A stretch of 47,812 nt of DNA from Arthrobacter sp. ISL-30. Its GTDB lineage: Bacteria; Actinomycetota; Actinomycetes; Actinomycetales; Micrococcaceae. The notes beneath the pieces were generated by a model. That model had not been told where the DNA came from and ran no database searches. It saw only the letters and a list, made by a program, of their open reading frames with translations. The position numbers and the translations under genes were made by a program. The stretch lies in assembly GCF_018613855.1 (NCBI RefSeq), contig NZ_JAGGPK010000034.1, positions 1-47,812 of the forward strand, in the 5' to 3' direction. Within the stretch, counting starts at the first letter, position 1; every line of letters begins with the position of its first letter. Below, in pieces: positions 44,183-47,812 of this stretch.

Positions 44183-45016
44183 TCAGCAGGTGAGCCAGCC
44201 GCCGTTGATGTCCAGGCTGGTGCCGGTGATGTAGCTGGCTTGGTCGCTGATAAGGAAGGCTACGGCGTCGGCGATCTCCTCGGGCTTCGCGAAGCGTTTC
44301 ATCGGCACCTGGCCCAGAAGCCTCTCGTCAATGGGAACCTCGCCCATCATCGGGGTCTGAACGAAGCCGGGCGCGATGCCATTGACCCGGATCCGCCGGA
44401 CGGCCAGCTCGTGTGAGAGGCTGGCGGTCAGGTTTTGCAGCGCCGCCTTTGACGCCCCATAAGCCACACTGCTGGGCAGGTACAGGCCGAAGCCTGCATC
44501 GGCGGGGCCACCTGTGCCCAGCTTCGCCGTGATGGAGAGCAAGTTCACGATGCTCGCGCTGCCGTCTGTAGGCATGTACCGGAATGCCTCTCGGATAAGA
44601 AAGAACGGGGCGCTGACGTTGACCGCCATCACCTGGTTCCATGCGTCGTCGCCGAGCTCGAAGAAAGGAATCTTCCGGCCATTGCGTTTCGGGGAAATAC
44701 CGACGGCATTGACCAAAACACCGATGGGCGCAGTCTCGGCCGCGAAGGCTGCCAGCTCACGGTTGACACCGCTGTCGGTCAGATCACCGCCGAAACCTCG
44801 GTGATCCGCGCCATCGATCTCGGGAAGCCCGGCCGCGGCTTGGTCCGCAGCGGCTTGATTGAGGTCGGCCACGACGACGGCATAGCCCTCGGCGGCGAGG
44901 CGGCGGCTGATTGTCCGGCCGATACCGCCGGCCCCGCCTGTGACGATTGCCGTGCGGGTGAGAGTGCTCCCTGCCGGCACTGCCTGGACAGTGGACTCGG
45001 TGATCGTGACATCCAT
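44183..45016 (-). CDS. Short-chain dehydrogenase/reductase (SDR)
   Basis: The 277-residue classical SDR has TGGAGGIGRTISRRLA for NAD(P), NLLSITA with the catalytic Ser, VAYGASKAALQNLT with the Tyr-x3-Lys pair, and IAPGFVQTPMM downstream. Asp in VADLNQ after the second strand suggests NAD rather than NADP. In an operon with three desaturase-like flavoproteins it most likely oxidises a secondary alcohol to the ketone that the flavoproteins then dehydrogenate (inference). ATG 45016 lies 6 nt after GAGGTG; the GTG at 45025 is rejected. Confidence 0.88.
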   Translation of the reverse strand: MDVTITESTVQAVPAGSTLTRTAIVTGGAGGIGRTISRRLAAEGYAVVVADLNQAAADQAAAGLPEIDGADHRGFGGDLTDSGVNRELAAFAAETAPIGVLVNAVGISPKRNGRKIPFFELGDDAWNQVMAVNVSAPFFLIREAFRYMPTDGSASIVNLLSITAKLGTGGPADAGFGLYLPSSVAYGASKAALQNLTASLSHELAVRRIRVNGIAPGFVQTPMMGEVPIDERLLGQVPMKRFAKPEEIADAVAFLISDQASYITGTSLDINGGWLTC

Positions 45017-45026
45017 GCCCTGCACC

Positions 45027-45392
45027 TCAATTCCCGTTGAACGCCGTATGGGCGTCGTTGACGGAAACGGGCAGTGAACGGATGGGTGAGAAAGACGTGG
45101 GATACATGATTTTGTTCTCCATGGTCATGATCATCGGGCGGATGACGGCCAGGCACTCCTGCCACTGTCTGCTCTTGGCTAATTCAGCCCGGCGGGTTCG
45201 CCGATCCTCGAGGTCGGTGTAGGCCCAAAAATGGTTCAGCTCGTTCTGGGGGCCGAACTCAGTGACGAAGTATCCGAGGAAGCCCCGGAGGATTGGCTTT
45301 TGCGCGGGGAGCCCGATCACTTCATACGCCTCCAGGTACTCCGCGAGACTGGCCCCGGTGTGCAGGATGTACGTGCGCTGCTCGACGATCAT
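45027..45392 (-). CDS. NIPSNAP-family protein
   Basis: The 121-residue protein begins MIVEQRTYILHTGASLAEYL and continues with LGYFVTEFGPQNELNHFWAYTDLEDR, the NIPSNAP dimeric alpha-beta-barrel fold. Bacterial members are often encoded in catabolic operons and may act as small isomerases, monooxygenase-like enzymes or binding proteins; none can be selected here. It starts 3 nt after the transporter stop and ends 10 nt before the SDR start, so co-transcription is nearly certain. Confidence 0.85.
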   Translation of the reverse strand: MIVEQRTYILHTGASLAEYLEAYEVIGLPAQKPILRGFLGYFVTEFGPQNELNHFWAYTDLEDRRTRRAELAKSRQWQECLAVIRPMIMTMENKIMYPTSFSPIRSLPVSVNDAHTAFNGN

Positions 45393-45395
45393 CGG

Positions 45396-46802
45396 TTACT
45401 TCACCATCGCGTTGGTCGGGGCCTGGACATCCGGATCACCAGTTTCGGCGGCCGGTACGTAGCGTCCAAACCGATGCGACTTCCCTTCGAGGGTCTTGCC
45501 GTCGCCCATCAGGAACATGTTGACCAGTGCGGCAACGATGGTGACGACCCAGAAGATCGTGATCGAAACGGTGTTGCCGTCGCTGATGGTCATCAGCCAC
45601 GAGGCGAGGAAAGGTGCAGGGGCCGCAAAAATAAGGTTCGACCCCGTCAGCGCAAGTGCCGAGCCCGTGTAGCGCATATGCGTGGGGAAGGCTTCGGCGA
45701 AGAGCGCCCCCTGCCCGGCATTGCCGAACTGCGCCGAGACGAGAGCGAACGCCACGACCCCGAGGGCCAGCGGGAAGCTGCCCAGATTCGCCACTGGGAA
45801 GAAGATGAAGGCTGCCAGCAGGGTGCCGGCCGAGCCGACCATGAGGATCTTGCGGCGGCCGTACACATCGGACAGTCGGCCACCGCACCAGATCGCGATC
45901 ACGGACAGGAAATTGGAGATCATGATGATGGTGAACGTCTGGCTTTGGGTGAATCCATGGGTGGTGAGGTAGCTGATGCCGAAGACGGAAACGATGTAGA
46001 ACGTGATGACGATGGGGGCGAACGCGAGGATCAGGCGAAGAATAGTCACGCCCTGGGTTTTCATCACAATCACGGGATTGGTCTGCTCGGCCGCAAGCTC
46101 CTTCACGCCCTCCTTGAACACTGGAGTCTCTTCGACCTTGAGACGGATATAGATACCCACCGCTACAAGGAAGATACTGAGCAGGAACGGCACCCGCCAG
46201 CCCCAGGAGAGGAAGGCCTCCTCGCTCAGCACGCCGGAGAGGACCGCAAGCATGAGGTTGGCCAGCACCTGGCTGATCGGCGAGCCCATCGCCATGAGAG
46301 CTCCGTAGAAGGAGCGCCGGTCTGCCGGCGCATGCTCCATCGTCATGAGCTGAGCCCCCGTGGCCTCACCACCGAGCGCAACTCCCTGAATGAAACGCAT
46401 GAGGACCAGCGCCAACGGTGCAATGAATCCGATTGAGGAATAGGGCGGCAACAGCCCGATGATCATTGACGCCGCCCCCATCAGGATGAAGGTCGTCAGA
46501 AGGATCCTGCGGCGGCCGAACCGGTCCCCCAGAAAACCGAAGACGATGCCTCCCAACGGACGGGCGAAGAAGCCGACTCCGAAGGCAGCGAAAGAGGCCA
46601 GCAACCCGATTGCCGGGTCAAGTTTGTTGAAGAACACCACGGGAAAAACGGTTGCCGACATCGCTCCGTAGACGGCGAAGTCGAACCATTCCAGAGCCGA
46701 GCCGAAGGTTCCGCTGACGACGGCGCGCTTGGCCTGGGGTGGAGCTGGCGTACGGGGCCGCAGCGGACGTTTCACGTACGGGATTGGGGTGGGCTGACTC
46801 AT
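45396..46802 (-). CDS. MHS-type MFS metabolite:H+ symporter
   Basis: The 468-residue protein with 12 membrane segments is of the metabolite:H+ symporter group. ALEWFDFAVYGAMSATVFPVVFF, LGDRFGRRRILLTTFILMG, LVLMRFIQGVALGGEATGAQ and RRSFYGALMAMGSP match proline/betaine, shikimate and dicarboxylate or aromatic-acid transporters. It should import a small organic acid into the pathway encoded by the following genes. ATG 46802 lies 6 nt after AAAGGAGT. It is the first gene of the operon and is divergent from the IclR regulator. Confidence 0.9.
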   Translation of the reverse strand: MSQPTPIPYVKRPLRPRTPAPPQAKRAVVSGTFGSALEWFDFAVYGAMSATVFPVVFFNKLDPAIGLLASFAAFGVGFFARPLGGIVFGFLGDRFGRRRILLTTFILMGAASMIIGLLPPYSSIGFIAPLALVLMRFIQGVALGGEATGAQLMTMEHAPADRRSFYGALMAMGSPISQVLANLMLAVLSGVLSEEAFLSWGWRVPFLLSIFLVAVGIYIRLKVEETPVFKEGVKELAAEQTNPVIVMKTQGVTILRLILAFAPIVITFYIVSVFGISYLTTHGFTQSQTFTIIMISNFLSVIAIWCGGRLSDVYGRRKILMVGSAGTLLAAFIFFPVANLGSFPLALGVVAFALVSAQFGNAGQGALFAEAFPTHMRYTGSALALTGSNLIFAAPAPFLASWLMTISDGNTVSITIFWVVTIVAALVNMFLMGDGKTLEGKSHRFGRYVPAAETGDPDVQAPTNAMVK

Positions 46803-46958
46803 CAGGACTCCTTTGTCGGGTGAGCGGATTGTTTGGAGATGCCAGGGCCGGCGGTCGGTCGTGGATTCTTGGTCCGGCGTTGTGCCCTGTCGTACCTGGA
46901 AGTGATGCAACCGTAGCCCGCCCGTTGTGCATGGAGCAATAGATGTTAGAGTAATTGC
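46803..46958. promoter_or_regulatory. Divergent promoter region of the flavoprotein operon and IclR gene
   Basis: The 156 bp between the divergent transporter and IclR genes must carry both promoters. The part next to the regulator is AT-rich (agatgttagagtaatt). No operator other than the palindrome at the IclR start is evident. Confidence 0.4.
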
Positions 46959-46970
46959 GTGCTACGCAAT
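46954..46970. promoter_or_regulatory. Palindrome over the IclR start codon, probable operator
   Basis: attgcgt (46954-46960), gct, acgcaat (46964-46970) is a perfect 7-bp inverted repeat with a 3-bp centre, a size usual for IclR-family operators. It spans the GTG start at 46959, so binding would block the regulator's own expression. Confidence 0.5.
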
Positions 46971-47732
46971 GAAGAGTCCTCACGTGTTGAAGCGGTCCAT
47001 CGAGCATTGGTCCTCTTGAAGATGATGGCCGAAAACGGTTCTATCAGCGTCACAGAGGCCGCAAAGGAACTTGACGTTAACCCCTCGACGGCGCAACGCC
47101 TGCTCGCCACTCTGGTCGGAGACGGCTTCGCACGCCAGGGAGTACAAAAACGCTACTCCCCCGGCCCCGAGTTCCTGCGGCCCGGCATGATGCAGCCTGT
47201 TCCACCCCTGCGTCTTCGCGCTCGGCCATACCTGGAGCGCCTATTTGAACGGGTGGGTGAGACGGTTCACCTTGCGACACTCGTCGGGACCGAAATTCAC
47301 CATCTCGATGGCATCGAAGCCACCACGCAGCCATTGCGCTTCGGCTTGAGAACCGGTGTCACGCTTCCTGCCCATGTCACTTCAGCAGGCAAGGCAATGC
47401 TCGCCGATCTAACTCCCGAGGAGGTTGAGGCCCGATACAAGATCGCCGCGGTGGGACCCGGTCGGGGCAATGCGAAAGTTGATCTTGCCCGAATCCAAAG
47501 GGAACTGGAAAAAACCCGGCGCCTGGGCGTGGGCACAAACTACGAGGAAAGCGAAGACGGCGTTGCCGCTCTCGCCGTCTCCTTGGGTGTGATCGACGGC
47601 GAGCATGCCGCATTCAGCATCGCCCTCCCCAGTGCCCGGTTCACCCGGGAAGATGCAAAACGACTTGCGAGCAGTCTCGTTCAAACAGCCAAGGAGTTTA
47701 GCGAGCACGAAATCTCTGCACCGGCCAAATGA
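46959..47732 (+). CDS. IclR-family transcriptional regulator of the flavoprotein operon
   Basis: The 257-residue protein has an N-terminal winged HTH (ALVLLKMMAENGSISVTEAAKELDVNPSTAQRLLATLV) and an IclR effector domain with TLPAHVTSAGKAMLADL and ESEDGVAALAVSLG. GTG 46959 is the first start after an AT-rich promoter and has no clear Shine-Dalgarno, so leaderless or weak translation is possible. It is divergent from the MHS transporter and the whole minus-strand operon, its likely target. It is clearly a different IclR from the one at 272-1072. Confidence 0.9.
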   Translation: MLRNEESSRVEAVHRALVLLKMMAENGSISVTEAAKELDVNPSTAQRLLATLVGDGFARQGVQKRYSPGPEFLRPGMMQPVPPLRLRARPYLERLFERVGETVHLATLVGTEIHHLDGIEATTQPLRFGLRTGVTLPAHVTSAGKAMLADLTPEEVEARYKIAAVGPGRGNAKVDLARIQRELEKTRRLGVGTNYEESEDGVAALAVSLGVIDGEHAAFSIALPSARFTREDAKRLASSLVQTAKEFSEHEISAPAK

Positions 47733-47812
47733 CCTGATAATCGACGGACAGGGCCGCAGGAGCGCAGGGTAGACCGCTATGAGGGGCCGCCCCTAAGCCT
47801 TGATCCACCGAT

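Noticed and set aside
45231..46436. 401-aa plus-strand ORF opposite the MHS transporter
   Set aside because: The His/Asp/Glu/Arg-rich text with no domain mirrors a hydrophobic transporter on the other strand, a classic shadow.
1..47812. CRISPR arrays, rRNA genes, prophage modules
   Set aside because: No regularly spaced direct repeats, no rRNA text and no phage structural or integrase genes were seen.

Overview
The window looks like a chromosomal stretch from a high-GC actinobacterium, most likely a soil Micrococcaceae of the Arthrobacter group. This rests on the GC-rich codon use, frequent GTG/TTG starts, the oleA-oleBC-oleD olefin cluster with a fused oleBC, and the dense set of catabolic regulators (two IclR, one LacI, one LysR). 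The assignment is inference; no database was consulted.

Layout. 1-6.2 kb: an IclR regulator and a three-component Rieske oxygenase (oxygenase, FAD ferredoxin reductase, Rieske ferredoxin) with a BCCT transporter, probably for uptake and oxidative demethylation of a quaternary amine; the divergent promoter between reductase and ferredoxin is a large near-mirror repeat. 6.2-8.0 kb: a possible structured leader, moaA with a shifted 3' end and a broken moaD. 8.4-10.3 kb: an alpha/beta hydrolase and a RibD/DHFR-like reductase. 10.5-15.2 kb: oleA, oleBC and oleD, a translationally coupled operon for head-to-head long-chain olefins. 15.4-23.2 kb: a small acidic protein, an SDR relic, then LacI regulator, sugar-binding lipoprotein, two permeases, GH1-like and GH51 glycosidases: an arabinose-containing oligosaccharide operon with repeated LacI half-sites.

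23.5-28.1 kb: an alpha/beta hydrolase, then a VanRS-like two-component system beside a VanY-like carboxypeptidase. The kinase has an in-frame stop, the regulator has Glu at the phospho-acceptor position, and the neighbouring EEP-family gene is broken three times. 28.3-34.5 kb: an AMIN-like secreted protein, MFS exporter, LysR regulator, a truncated PrpF-family isomerase, a C39-like lipoprotein protease and a VOC protein. 34.6-38.8 kb: gene fragments (uspA, hipA and unidentified coding relics), a DHFR-like reductase, a complete IS110-family transposase and a small membrane protein.

39.0-47.7 kb: a compact minus-strand operon of an MHS-type transporter, a NIPSNAP protein, a short-chain dehydrogenase and three different KstD/fumarate-reductase-fold flavoproteins, followed by a decayed sugar-porter gene and controlled by a divergent IclR regulator. 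All three flavoproteins lack the His and Arg that fumarate reductases use, so I propose a dehydrogenation/desaturation route for an imported alicyclic or keto substrate. This is the best candidate in the window for an undescribed pathway.

At least nine genes are broken or truncated, mostly between 6.6 and 8 kb and between 24 and 40 kb, whereas the large catabolic operons are intact.
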